The position numbers were made by a program, and so were the translations under genes. Of a stretch of DNA of 64,000 nt, positions 16,094 through 24,564 are shown piece by piece (positions within the stretch are counted from its first letter, which is position 1; each line of letters begins with the position of its first letter). The notes under the pieces were generated by a model, which worked only from the letters and a program-made list of their open reading frames with translations, searched no databases and was not told where the DNA came from. Origin of the DNA: Elusimicrobiota bacterium (GTDB lineage: Bacteria; Elusimicrobiota; Elusimicrobia; UBA1565; UBA9628); assembly GCA_016218575.1 (NCBI GenBank), contig JACRDN010000017.1, forward strand, positions 186,001 through 250,000. Reading direction: 5' to 3'.

Positions 16094-16911
16094 AGAAGCC
16101 CAATGGGCAGTGCGGCTCGGCCCCGCTCTGCAAGCTGCGGGGCTGGCTCGAAGGCCAGGGCCTGCCCGGCCCGGTCGCGGGGAGGATTGCCTCGAACTGG
16201 CGGTCCAACCGCTATGTCCGCGGCAACATCCTCTTTTACCAGGACAACAATCCCCTGGCGCTTTTCTTCATCTGCTCGGGCCGCGTCAAGCTCGTGCGCA
16301 CGGACAAGGCCGGGCATTCGCAGATCATACGCATCATACGCGGGCCGGGCCTAGCCGGAGAGCGCGCCTTGGTCTGCGGGCAGCCTTACGCCGCGACGGC
16401 GGAGGTCATGGAGGAGTCCCACGCGTGCTTCATAGACTCCGGGCGCTTCACCCAGCTTTGGCAGGCCTATCCGGATCTGGCGCGGTTTATCGCCCGGACT
16501 TTGGCCGGCCGCTTGGGGGAGTCCGAGGACTTCGTGAGCAACCTCTCCGGTTCGACCGTGCGCGAAAGGCTGGCCAAGGCCTTGGCCCTGCAAGCGCAAG
16601 CCCAGGGCGACTCCCTGGCGACTTTCATGCTGACCGAGTCCCGGCAGGAGCTGGCCGAGCTCCTGGGAACCTCCCCGGAGGTCGTGAGCAGGACCTTGGC
16701 GGAGCTGGCGCGCAAGAGGATGATCTCCCTTCAAGGGCGGCGCGTGCGGGTTCTTGACGAGGCCCGCCTGAGGGCGGCCGCCAGGCTTACCCCAAGGCTG
16801 GATGACTTAAATCAAATTCCAGGCTGCCGGACGTCATCGCGGCTTTTCTCCGTGATTGCCAAAATGAACGAGAAGCTAAAAGGAGAATCAGATGACCATC
16901 CACCCCGCTAG
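16090..16911 (+). CDS. Crp/Fnr-family transcriptional regulator
   Basis: 273 aa. N-terminal cyclic-nucleotide-binding-type beta roll (about 25-150: YVRGNILFYQDNNPLALFFICSGRVKL) and a C-terminal HTH (about 190-235: LTESRQELAELLGTSPEVVSRTLAELARKRMI). No Fnr-like cysteine cluster is evident apart from two N-terminal cysteines (C8, C14). The protein has an unusual ~35-residue tail after the HTH that overlaps the next gene by 20 bp. Embedded in the cytochrome operon, so probably a redox, NO or CO-type sensor for respiratory genes. Confidence 0.88.
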   Translation: MKKPNGQCGSAPLCKLRGWLEGQGLPGPVAGRIASNWRSNRYVRGNILFYQDNNPLALFFICSGRVKLVRTDKAGHSQIIRIIRGPGLAGERALVCGQPYAATAEVMEESHACFIDSGRFTQLWQAYPDLARFIARTLAGRLGESEDFVSNLSGSTVRERLAKALALQAQAQGDSLATFMLTESRQELAELLGTSPEVVSRTLAELARKRMISLQGRRVRVLDEARLRAAARLTPRLDDLNQIPGCRTSSRLFSVIAKMNEKLKGESDDHPPR

Positions 16912-17863
16912 ACGTCTCTTGCACAACCTTCGCCGGTTGACGTTCCTGGCGGTCATAGGATCGGCTTGGGCCATCGTCGCGTGGGCCCAGCAGCCGGAAA
17001 CGGCGAGCCCGGCCCCTGCCGCGGCGCCCGCCGAGACAGAGAAAGTCTCGGCGCCGGCATTCGTCGGCGCGGCGACCTGCCTGTCCTGCCACGCCGACCG
17101 CGAGAATTTCAAGGAGAACATTCATGCCAAGGCCTGGCCCAAGGCCAAGGGCATTGAATTCGAGAAATCCTGCGAGACCTGCCATGGTCCCGGCGGGGCC
17201 CACGCGGCCGGGGACGTCGCCGCTATTTTCAACCCGGCCAAGGCGGCGGGCGCCAAGGCCTCTGCCGCCTGTCTTTCCTGCCATGCGGGCGATAAGCAAA
17301 GGCTGTTTTGGTCCAACAGCGCCCATGACCGCAAGGGCTCGGACTGCCTGAGCTGTCACAAGATGCACGGCTCGCACGACAGGCTCCTAAAGAAGGAGAC
17401 GGAGTTGGAGACTTGCGCTTCCTGCCACCGCGACGTAAACGCGGCCCTGCACAAGCGTTCCAAGCACCCTCTAAGGGACTCCTCGATGCCGGACGGCCAG
17501 GGCAAGATGGCCTGCTCCTCGTGCCACAATCCCCACGGCTCCCAGAGCGAGAAGCTCATCGCCGGCAAGTCGGTCAACGACAAGTGCTTCGAGTGCCACG
17601 CCGAGAAAAAGGCGCCCATGCTCTGGGAACACGGACCGGTCAAGGAGGACTGCCTCATCTGCCACACTCCCCACGGCTCTTCCAATAACAAGCTCTTGGT
17701 CACGAAGGTGCCCCGGCTTTGCCAGCAATGCCACATGCAGGGCCGCCACCAGTCGGGAACCTTGGCCGGAAACTCTGTCTATGCCGTGGGCCGCTCCTGC
17801 TTGAACTGCCATTCCATGGTCCACGGATCCAACCACCCTTCGGGCGCCGTTCTGCAAAGGTAA
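16892..17863 (+). CDS. Decaheme c-type cytochrome (MtrA/DmsE-like)
   Basis: 323 aa with an N-terminal signal segment and ten CxxCH heme-binding sites between about residues 66 and 310 (CLSCH, CETCH, CLSCH, CLSCH, CASCH, CSSCH, CFECH, CLICH, CQQCH, CLNCH). The size and ten-heme count match MtrA/DmsE/PioA periplasmic cytochromes, which sit inside an outer-membrane barrel and carry electrons across the outer membrane. The next gene encodes such a barrel, which supports this assignment. AGGAG Shine-Dalgarno precedes the ATG. No outer-surface cytochrome gene follows. Confidence 0.92.
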   Translation: MTIHPARRLLHNLRRLTFLAVIGSAWAIVAWAQQPETASPAPAAAPAETEKVSAPAFVGAATCLSCHADRENFKENIHAKAWPKAKGIEFEKSCETCHGPGGAHAAGDVAAIFNPAKAAGAKASAACLSCHAGDKQRLFWSNSAHDRKGSDCLSCHKMHGSHDRLLKKETELETCASCHRDVNAALHKRSKHPLRDSSMPDGQGKMACSSCHNPHGSQSEKLIAGKSVNDKCFECHAEKKAPMLWEHGPVKEDCLICHTPHGSSNNKLLVTKVPRLCQQCHMQGRHQSGTLAGNSVYAVGRSCLNCHSMVHGSNHPSGAVLQR

Positions 17864-17874
17864 AAGGAGAACCT

Positions 17875-20292
17875 ATGAGAATCAGAAAAGCCGTCCAAGC
17901 GGGACTTCTCGCGGTGCTCGTTCCCGGCGCGCAGGCCGGGATGATTGACTTCGCGGGCGGCAAGACGGCGGCCGGGTTGGACCTGGGCGGGCGCAGGGTC
18001 AGCGTGCTGGGCTCCAAGGAGAAGTTCCAGGAGTACCGAGACATGCGCGACGGCTTTCTCGTCAACGACTTGCGGCTCAAGGCCGAGGCGGCAGATAGCC
18101 CCTTCTTCCTCGACTTCAAGGCCCGCAACGCCACTCGGGCCGACGAGAATTACCGGATCGAGGTCGGCAGCTACGGAGGCTTCAAGGCGGAGGCTTCCTT
18201 CGACAGAACCCTCCATAATTTTAGCCAAGGCACCTTCATCTTGAGCGGGGCTGGAACTGGCAATCTCCCAATCGCGAATCAAATCCAAGCAGGGGCCCAG
18301 GCCTCGGAGCAAACTCGGGCCGAGCGCGGCGGGGTGCCGACCACGGATACGACGGGAGAGGATATCCAGCAGCAGGCAATCATTCGCAGCGTTCTCTCGG
18401 CCACGGATCCGACCTCTTTTAGGCTGGACCGCGAAAAGGGAACATTGGGCCTGGAATTCAAGCCTTCGCGGGACGGCAAGGCCTGGGTCAAGGTCACCGA
18501 CGAGAGGCGCCGGGGCCTGCGCCAGATCGGCGCGGGCACCTACGAGCGCTACGCCCAGGGCGCGGCGGGGCTGGCGCACACCGAGGACCAGTTCTTCGTC
18601 TCGGGCATGGAGCTGGCCGATCCCATCAGCTATCAAACCACGGCCATAAACGCCGGGGCCGGGGTCTACAAGAAGGCCTGGTCCGCGGACCTCGAGTACA
18701 CCTTCACAAAATTCGAGGACAACACGGCCTCCTTAATATGGGCCAATCCCTTCCGGAACACCGACGCTACCGCGACCAACAACGCGGACGTGGCCAACAA
18801 CAACGCCTACAACCGCGGGCGCTTTACGAGAGGGCAGATGTCCCTGGCCCCATCGAGCCAATCCCATGAAGTGGCGGCCTCCGGTTCGTTGGAGCTTCCC
18901 ATGAAGAGCCGCTTAAGCGCGAGCGCGGGTTTGGGGCTGACCACCCAAAATACGAGCTTGCTGCCGTACACGCTCAACTCGGCCATGGCCGGGGTGGGAG
19001 GCGCGCCGGCCAATATTACCGATCCCTCCATTCTGCCGGCTTCCCGTTTCAACGGGGACGTGCGCACCCTCACTGGGAGCTTGGCGCTCACGAGCAAACC
19101 CAGCGAGCGCCTTGGCACTTCCATTAGGTATCATTACTACGATTATGCCAATCGCTCGGATCAGGTGCTTTTCCCTGGTTACGCGGCTTTCGGCGAGTCC
19201 TATTGGAGAACAGTGAGAAACGACAAGAACCAGCCCGTCTACAACGACGTGGGCTCCTATACCCGTCACAGTAGCGAGCTCGGCGCGGACTACGAGGTTA
19301 CCCAGCCCCTGTCGGTCAGTGCCGAGACCTTTTGGGACCGATGGGATTACCGGGGCATGCGCCTTGACAGCACAGATGAGTTGGGCGCCGGAGCGGGCCT
19401 GGCCTATCATGCGGGCAACTCGTCGCGCTGGCATGCCGGGTACCGCCTCTCTCGGCGCACGGTGACGGGCTACACGACTGGCAATACGCCCGTGAACCCG
19501 GAGGCCGTGGGCCTGAGCAACTACAATTGGGCCGATCGCAAGCGCCAGAAAGCCAACCTCGGGGTGGCCGTAACCCCCAGCGACACGTTCTCTTTCGGCT
19601 TGGACGGCCAATTCCAGAACGACGACCTCGGAGCCGGAGACCGCTTCGGCCTAAAGAATCAGCGGTCCATCATAGCCAGCCTCGACGCCAGCTACGAGCC
19701 CTCGGAGAGGATGACCGTGTCCTTGGACTACAGTCGGGAGCTGCGCAACAGCCGCATGCAGAACGCGGCCAAGGACGACGCCTTCAACGTCGCGGCCAGC
19801 GCCTTGGATGACGCTTTCCAGGGAGACAACTTCAACCCCTTCAATTACTGGAACACGGAGATCGCCGAGACGGTGGACACCGTGGGGCTGGAGCTCGCCT
19901 TGAAACCCGCCGAGAAATGGGATTGCGGGGTCGGCTACTCGTTCTCCTACAGCCAGATGGAGTTCGACAATACCAATCCCAACGCCGATATGGTCGTGGG
20001 AGCGGGATACGGCAACGGGGCCAAGCTTCTTAACGGGGTCGCCAAGGCCTGGCCGGCCGTGGTCAGCCGCCTGCATGAGGCGCGTTTGAGAGCTTCCTAC
20101 CAGATTCTTAAGGATATGCGCGTGGGGATGAATTACCTCTTCGAGAACTACATGCTCAACGACTTCGCAAACACCGGGGCCTATCTTGCGGGTTCCACGC
20201 CGGAGAACAGCACCCGCTATGTCTGGGCCGGCGCCACCCAGTTCAACTACACGGCGCATGCCTTGGGCGCCTACTTGGCATGGAAGTTTTAG
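17875..20292 (+). CDS. MtrB/PioB-type outer-membrane beta-barrel
   Basis: 805 aa. Signal peptide up to about residue 22, then many alternating amphipathic strands rich in aromatic residues (for example GTSIRYHYYDYANRSDQ, WHAGYRLSRRTVTGY), ending in ...AYLAWKF, with the terminal phenylalanine typical of outer-membrane proteins. Length and repeat style fit the MtrB/PioB decaheme-associated porin family. The N-terminal CxxC seen in Shewanella MtrB is absent. Paired with the decaheme cytochrome 11 bp upstream, it should form a porin-cytochrome conduit. Implies a diderm cell envelope. Confidence 0.88.
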   Translation: MRIRKAVQAGLLAVLVPGAQAGMIDFAGGKTAAGLDLGGRRVSVLGSKEKFQEYRDMRDGFLVNDLRLKAEAADSPFFLDFKARNATRADENYRIEVGSYGGFKAEASFDRTLHNFSQGTFILSGAGTGNLPIANQIQAGAQASEQTRAERGGVPTTDTTGEDIQQQAIIRSVLSATDPTSFRLDREKGTLGLEFKPSRDGKAWVKVTDERRRGLRQIGAGTYERYAQGAAGLAHTEDQFFVSGMELADPISYQTTAINAGAGVYKKAWSADLEYTFTKFEDNTASLIWANPFRNTDATATNNADVANNNAYNRGRFTRGQMSLAPSSQSHEVAASGSLELPMKSRLSASAGLGLTTQNTSLLPYTLNSAMAGVGGAPANITDPSILPASRFNGDVRTLTGSLALTSKPSERLGTSIRYHYYDYANRSDQVLFPGYAAFGESYWRTVRNDKNQPVYNDVGSYTRHSSELGADYEVTQPLSVSAETFWDRWDYRGMRLDSTDELGAGAGLAYHAGNSSRWHAGYRLSRRTVTGYTTGNTPVNPEAVGLSNYNWADRKRQKANLGVAVTPSDTFSFGLDGQFQNDDLGAGDRFGLKNQRSIIASLDASYEPSERMTVSLDYSRELRNSRMQNAAKDDAFNVAASALDDAFQGDNFNPFNYWNTEIAETVDTVGLELALKPAEKWDCGVGYSFSYSQMEFDNTNPNADMVVGAGYGNGAKLLNGVAKAWPAVVSRLHEARLRASYQILKDMRVGMNYLFENYMLNDFANTGAYLAGSTPENSTRYVWAGATQFNYTAHALGAYLAWKF

Positions 20293-20304
20293 GAGAAGCC
20301 CGGC

Positions 20305-20475
20305 ATGATGTTTCCGAGCTGCCTCGACTGCTCGTGGTGCGCACTGCGGGCCGGAAGCTACGGGAGCGTCGGCTACTGGTGCCGCGTCACCCGCAAGGGA
20401 GTCTTGTCGGCGCTGGTCGGGCGTCAGTCGTGCCCGCGCTTCGCGCGGTTGGGGCGCAAGTCAACGGATAATTAG
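20305..20475 (+). CDS. Small five-cysteine protein (paralogue of 12220-12408)
   Basis: 56 aa (start ATG at 20305; a second ATG follows immediately). Cysteine spacing C-x2-C-x2-C-x13-C-x16-C-x2-F matches the small protein at 12220-12408. Lies between the MtrB-like gene and a cytochrome c gene with short gaps (12 and 9 bp), so it is part of that transcription unit. Unknown function; probably a metal-binding or redox-linked domain. Its stop codon sits in the AGGAGG that serves the next gene. Confidence 0.65.
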   Translation: MMFPSCLDCSWCALRAGSYGSVGYWCRVTRKGVLSALVGRQSCPRFARLGRKSTDN

Positions 20476-20484
20476 GAGGCAACA

Positions 20485-20808
20485 ATGAAAAGCATCCTCT
20501 TCATGGCTTTGATATCGGGCGCGTACGCGGCGGACCCGGCCCCCGCGGCCAAGGGCCCGGACGCGGTCAAGCTCTACGCCGCCAAGTGCGCCGGCTGCCA
20601 CGGCAAGGACGCCAAGGGGAGTAAGATGTTCAAGCTGGACCTGGTCGCGTCCGCCGCGGGAAAATCGGAGACGGATCTCTCCAAGGCGATCGCCGAGGGC
20701 AAGAATAAAATGCCGGCCTTCAAGGGCAAACTCAAGGACGCGGAGATAGGCGCGCTCGCTTCTTATGTGCGCTCCTTGTCTCCCGTCCCTGCTCCCAAGG
20801 CGCAGTAG
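20485..20808 (+). CDS. Small cytochrome c (class I, c553/c6-like)
   Basis: 107 aa. Signal peptide ending near AYA (residue 15), one CAGCH heme motif at about residues 35-39 and the distal methionine in KNKMPAF, followed by ALASYVRSLS, the usual C-terminal helix of class I cytochromes. Periplasmic electron carrier, probably between the bc-type complex encoded next and terminal reductases such as NosZ. Shine-Dalgarno AGGAGG 6 bp ahead. Confidence 0.92.
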   Translation: MKSILFMALISGAYAADPAPAAKGPDAVKLYAAKCAGCHGKDAKGSKMFKLDLVASAAGKSETDLSKAIAEGKNKMPAFKGKLKDAEIGALASYVRSLSPVPAPKAQ

Positions 20809-20812
20809 GCTT

Positions 20813-21334
20813 ATGGAAAATGAGGGGTGTCCCTGCGCGGGGCGGGACGGCGGACCCAAGATGACCCGGCAGGGCTTCCTGGCCCTGGCCGCGACGGGCC
20901 TGGCGGCCGCGATCGGGGCGGTCTTGAGCGCGAGCGGCCTTACGTACTTCATTTCCCCCGCTTTCGGCAAGGACGAGGAGAACTGGATTGACCTTGGCCC
21001 CGCCTCGGATATCAAGCCTGGGACTCCGGTCAAGGTGGACTACGTGGAGCGCCGCCGGGACGCCTGGGTGGTCAATGAGAAGCGCTCCTCCGCCTGGATC
21101 GCGACCGCGGACGGCAAGGAGTTCACAGCCTTCGACCCTCGCTGCACTCACCTCGGGTGCCCCTACCGCTGGGACCAGGCCAGGGGGCAGTTCCTTTGCC
21201 CCTGCCACGACGCGGTCTTTTCCGGAGAGGGGGCCGTGGTTTCCGGCCCGCCGCCGCGGCCCTTGGACCGCTATTCCGTTAAAATCGCCGGAGGCAGGCT
21301 CTTGATCCAGCCGCAGCCGCAGAAGGGGGCTTGA
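20813..21334 (+). CDS. Rieske [2Fe-2S] protein of bc-type complex
   Basis: 173 aa. One N-terminal membrane helix (LALAATGLAAAIGAVLSASG) anchors it; the soluble domain has both Rieske motifs, CTHLGC and CPCHDAVF, giving two Cys and two His ligands, and the GPPPRPLDRY proline loop. Takes electrons from quinol in the cytochrome b complex. Begins 4 bp after the cytochrome c gene and overlaps the cytochrome b gene. Confidence 0.95.
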   Translation: MENEGCPCAGRDGGPKMTRQGFLALAATGLAAAIGAVLSASGLTYFISPAFGKDEENWIDLGPASDIKPGTPVKVDYVERRRDAWVVNEKRSSAWIATADGKEFTAFDPRCTHLGCPYRWDQARGQFLCPCHDAVFSGEGAVVSGPPPRPLDRYSVKIAGGRLLIQPQPQKGA

Positions 21335-22029
21335 TGAACCAAGCGTTTTGCCGGGTCGCGCGATGGGTGGCCGAACGGACGGGCTTGGACCAAGTCTGGG
21401 AGGCGTTGTTTGCGCGCAAGATCCCCGAGGCCTCGGGGATCGCGGCTTGGCTTTACACGCTGGGAAGCGCCTCCATGTTCGTCTTCTCGGTCCAGGCGTT
21501 GACGGGGGCGCTTCTGGCCATGAACTACGTTCCCTCGCCGGATCACGCCTATGACTCAGTGAAATTCATCAGCGAGCGGGTGCTCTTGGGGAGCTTCATC
21601 CGGGGACTGCATCACTGGGGGGCAAGCTTCATGGTCGTCCTCGTCGTCCTTCATTTGCTGAGAGTCTATTTCATGGGGGCCTACAAATACCCGCGCGAGG
21701 GCACCTGGATGGTCGGGGTCGCTCTTCTGCTCATCGTCATCGGCCTTGGCTTTACGGGCTACCTCCTGCCCTGGGACCAGAAGGCCTATTGGGCCACGGC
21801 GGTGGGGACCAATATCGCCGGGCAGACCCCGGTCCTGGGGCCTTATGTCGCGAAGATCCTCAAGGGCGGCAGCGAAATGGGGGCCGCGACCATGACCCGC
21901 TTCTACGCCCTGCACGTCCTGGTGCTGCCGGCCTTGGCCCTGGGCCTCATCGCGGTTCACCTGTTTTTGGTGGTCTGGCACGGCATCTCGGAGCCGCCCA
22001 GCCGGAAGGATGACGGGGGGCGGCCATGA
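21334..22029 (+). CDS. Cytochrome b6-type subunit
   Basis: 231 aa. N-terminal four-helix half of cytochrome b with the two heme-ligand histidine pairs: RGLHHWGASFMVVLVVLHLL (first pair) and FYALHVLVLPALALGLIAVHLF (second). GYLLPWDQKAYWA is the conserved Qo-site lead. Split cytochrome b (b6 plus subunit IV) like cytochrome b6f and many Gram-positive and deep-branching bc complexes. Start chosen at ATG 21334, overlapping the Rieske stop by one base; TTG 21331 is also possible. Confidence 0.94.
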   Translation: MNQAFCRVARWVAERTGLDQVWEALFARKIPEASGIAAWLYTLGSASMFVFSVQALTGALLAMNYVPSPDHAYDSVKFISERVLLGSFIRGLHHWGASFMVVLVVLHLLRVYFMGAYKYPREGTWMVGVALLLIVIGLGFTGYLLPWDQKAYWATAVGTNIAGQTPVLGPYVAKILKGGSEMGAATMTRFYALHVLVLPALALGLIAVHLFLVVWHGISEPPSRKDDGGRP

Positions 22030-22982
22030 GCGAGTGGCACGAGGAGTACAAGCGGCGCTACAAGCTCGCCAAGGAAAACGGCAAGTCCTTCTTCCCGCAC
22101 GCGGTGTTCAAGGACGCGGTCGTTTCCTTTGCCATCCTCTGCGCCCTGTCGTATCTGGCCATAAAGCACGGGGCGGTTCTCGAGGATTTGGCCAATCCCA
22201 CGGACGCCACTTACAATCCCAGGCCGGAGTGGTATTTTCTCTTCCTCTTCCAGGCCTTGAAGGCTTTCCCGGGCAGACTAGAGCCGGTGGCCGCGGTGGT
22301 GCTGCCGGGACTAGGCGTGGGGCTCCTTCTCCTCCTGCCCTTCCTGGATCGGGGCCCAGAGCGCCATCCCCTGCGCCGGCCTTTCTGGACCGCCTTGGGC
22401 CTGGGGGGCCTTGGCGGCGTGGCCTTGCTCACCTACGCGGGCTACACGAGCCCTATGCTCAACCCCATCGTGGAAAGCGATCCTCTGGCCTCCCGCGGCC
22501 AGCGCCTGTACCAGAGCCTCAACTGCGCTTATTGCCACCAGATATCCGGCAAGGGAGGCGACGTCGGGCCGGCCTTGGATGCGGCGGGGTCCGATCATCC
22601 CGAGGATTGGCTTAAAAAGCATTTCCGCGCCCCCCGCTCCGTGTCTCCGGGCTCGGTGATGCCGAAACTCAACCTGCTTGACGAGGAGATCGATGAGCTC
22701 ACGGCCTACGTCAAATCCCTGGGGGCCGGGGCCCCCTTCACCGCGGAGGCGCCCAAGCTCTTCGCCGAGAATTGCGCGGCCTGCCACAAGATCGGCAAGA
22801 ACGGCGGCGAGGCGGCTCCGGACCTATCCTTCATCGGGTCCGCGCGGGACAAGGCTTACATCAAGAGATACATCGTTGATCCCGGCCAAGTCAACCCCCA
22901 GTCCGCGATGCCTGGCTTCAAAGGTCAGATGACCGACGTCCAGATCGACGATTTGGCGCGTTATCTTTCCAGCCTGCGCTAA
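22026..22982 (+). CDS. Cytochrome b subunit IV fused to two cytochrome c domains
   Basis: 318 aa. N-terminal ~145 residues are subunit IV-like: three membrane helices and the Qo motif PRPEWYFLFLFQ. The C-terminal ~165 residues contain two heme c domains with CAYCH and CAACH and methionine ligands in GSVMPKL and SAMPGF. The fusion supplies the electron-accepting cytochrome c1 function on the same chain. ATGA overlap with cytochrome b6. It completes a three-gene quinol:cytochrome c complex. Confidence 0.93.
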   Translation: MSEWHEEYKRRYKLAKENGKSFFPHAVFKDAVVSFAILCALSYLAIKHGAVLEDLANPTDATYNPRPEWYFLFLFQALKAFPGRLEPVAAVVLPGLGVGLLLLLPFLDRGPERHPLRRPFWTALGLGGLGGVALLTYAGYTSPMLNPIVESDPLASRGQRLYQSLNCAYCHQISGKGGDVGPALDAAGSDHPEDWLKKHFRAPRSVSPGSVMPKLNLLDEEIDELTAYVKSLGAGAPFTAEAPKLFAENCAACHKIGKNGGEAAPDLSFIGSARDKAYIKRYIVDPGQVNPQSAMPGFKGQMTDVQIDDLARYLSSLR

Positions 22983-22992
22983 GGCCCAAGCC

Positions 22993-23007
22993 TGGCTGAA
23001 TCGTTGC
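22993..23007 (+). promoter_or_regulatory. Putative sigma-54 -24/-12 promoter for cytochrome-maturation operon
   Basis: TGGCTGAATCGTTGC, GG-N10-GC. Expected start near 23019, six bases before the ATG at 23025. Confidence 0.65.
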
Positions 23008-23024
23008 AACATAAATAGGAAAGC

Positions 23025-23561
23025 ATGGAACGCCTTATCCTGATCCTGATCATCTTAGCCGGCCTCGCGTGCTCGGGGAAAGACCAGATAGCGGTGTACG
23101 ACGCTCCCAAGGAGGCGGGGGAGGCCGCCCTTCCCGATCCCTCCGAGCCCGCGCCGAGCTGGAAAGTGCCGGAGGGCTGGAAGCAGAAGCCGTCCTTGGG
23201 GCTGCGCCTGGCGAGTTTTTCCATTCCCCACCCCGCGGGTGAGGCGGAACTCTCGATCGTGGTTCTATCCGGGGAGGCCGGGGGGGAGCTCGCCAACGTC
23301 AATCGCTGGCGCGGCCAGATGGGCTTGGCCCCCTTAAGCGCCGAAGAGCTTCCCAAAAGCTCCCGGCGCTTTTCCTGCCCGGCGGGAGAGGTCCTCATCG
23401 CCGAGATTTCGAGTCCCACCCAGGGGCGGCTGGCCGCGGCCCGCCTGTACGCCGGCGGTCGCTCCTGGTTCTTCAAGTTGTCGGGGCCCGAGGCCTCCGT
23501 GGCCGCGGCCCTGCCCGCCTTCGAGGCCTTTCTGGGGAGCCTTCGCCTTGGCGGCGCGTAA
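23025..23561 (+). CDS. Predicted lipoprotein of unknown function
   Basis: 178 aa. Lipobox LAGLACS places the lipidated cysteine at about residue 16. The mature part has a segment VPEGWKQKPSLGLRLASFSIP...AELSIVVLSGEAGGELANVNRWRGQ (family unknown to me, shown as landmarks VPEGW and NRWRGQ), similar in style to periplasmic proteins found with cytochrome maturation genes. First gene of an operon with resB- and ccsA-like genes; its end overlaps the ResB start by 14 bp. Confidence 0.8.
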   Translation: MERLILILIILAGLACSGKDQIAVYDAPKEAGEAALPDPSEPAPSWKVPEGWKQKPSLGLRLASFSIPHPAGEAELSIVVLSGEAGGELANVNRWRGQMGLAPLSAEELPKSSRRFSCPAGEVLIAEISSPTQGRLAAARLYAGGRSWFFKLSGPEASVAAALPAFEAFLGSLRLGGA

Positions 23562-24564
23562 GGCGTTCCAGGGGCTGGCCTCCCTCCAGCTCGCCATCGC
23601 CTGCCTGGCCATTCTCATGGGCCTGGTGACGGCCTGCACCTTGGCGCAGGCCAGTATGGGAGTCCACCCGGCCGTGGAAAGGTATATCCGCAGCTGGTTT
23701 ATTTATTGGAGGGGCGTTCCCGTGGCTCCGGGAGGAGCCACGGCGGGCTTGTTGCTCCTGGCCAATCTTCTCGCGGCTCAGTTCCAGCGCCTCGAGCTTT
23801 CCTGGCGCAAGGGCGGGCTTTGGCTCGTGCATTCGGGCCTGGTCTTCTTGTTCTTGGGGGAATTCGTCTCCGGGGCTTTCCAGGAAGAATCGCAAATGAC
23901 CTTGGTCCGGGGCCGGCCGCAGAGTTACAGCCAAAGTCCGCGCGAGGTCGAGCTGGCCTTGACCGACGTCACGGAGAAAGGCCGCGACAGGGTGTACGCC
24001 ATTGGCGAGGGTCTGCTGCGCGCGGGGAGCCTGGTCAGCGACGCCCGCCTGCCTTTCCAGGCGGCGATCAAAAAAATCGAGAGGCGCCGCTCTCCCGGCG
24101 CCGCGGAGGGTGAACTCGATGAGGTCTCGGCCGAGGTAGAGCTTTTGGACCAAGGCAAGCCCATCGGTTCCTGGCGGCTCGACGCACACCACTCCCAGAC
24201 GGAGGTTTTCTCGGCGCAAGGACGGCAGTTCACTCTGTCCCTGAGGCCGCGGCGGGTCTACCTGCCTTTCACCATGACCTTGGAGAAATTCGTGCATGAG
24301 GTTTATCCCGGCACCGACATTCCCAAGGGCTTCTCGAGCTTGGTCAGGCTCGAGGATCCCGGTGCCCGGGAAAGCCGGAACGCCGTCATTTCCATGAATA
24401 ATCCCCTGCGCCGGGGCGGGCGTTCCTTCTATCAAGCCAGCTACCTGGACGACTCGACCTCGATTCTCCAGGTGGTCTCCAATCCCGGGCGCTCGCTGCC
24501 TTACGTCTCCTGCGTCCTGGTCTGCGCCGGGCTCTTGCTTCACTTCCTGAGGCGGATTCTATGA
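23548..24564 (+). CDS. ResB/Ccs1-like cytochrome c maturation protein
   Basis: 338 aa, TTG start. Three N-terminal membrane helices (LASLQLAIACLAILMGLVTA; a second at about 65-85; FLFLGEFV at about 95-110) then a large periplasmic domain, ending with a helix near residues 310-335 (SLPYVSCVLVCAGLLLHF). This is the ResB architecture of the System II cytochrome c biogenesis complex, which delivers heme to apocytochromes in the periplasm. Works with the CcsA-like protein encoded next (4-bp overlap). Needed for the many cytochromes here. Confidence 0.85.
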   Translation: MAARKAFQGLASLQLAIACLAILMGLVTACTLAQASMGVHPAVERYIRSWFIYWRGVPVAPGGATAGLLLLANLLAAQFQRLELSWRKGGLWLVHSGLVFLFLGEFVSGAFQEESQMTLVRGRPQSYSQSPREVELALTDVTEKGRDRVYAIGEGLLRAGSLVSDARLPFQAAIKKIERRRSPGAAEGELDEVSAEVELLDQGKPIGSWRLDAHHSQTEVFSAQGRQFTLSLRPRRVYLPFTMTLEKFVHEVYPGTDIPKGFSSLVRLEDPGARESRNAVISMNNPLRRGGRSFYQASYLDDSTSILQVVSNPGRSLPYVSCVLVCAGLLLHFLRRIL

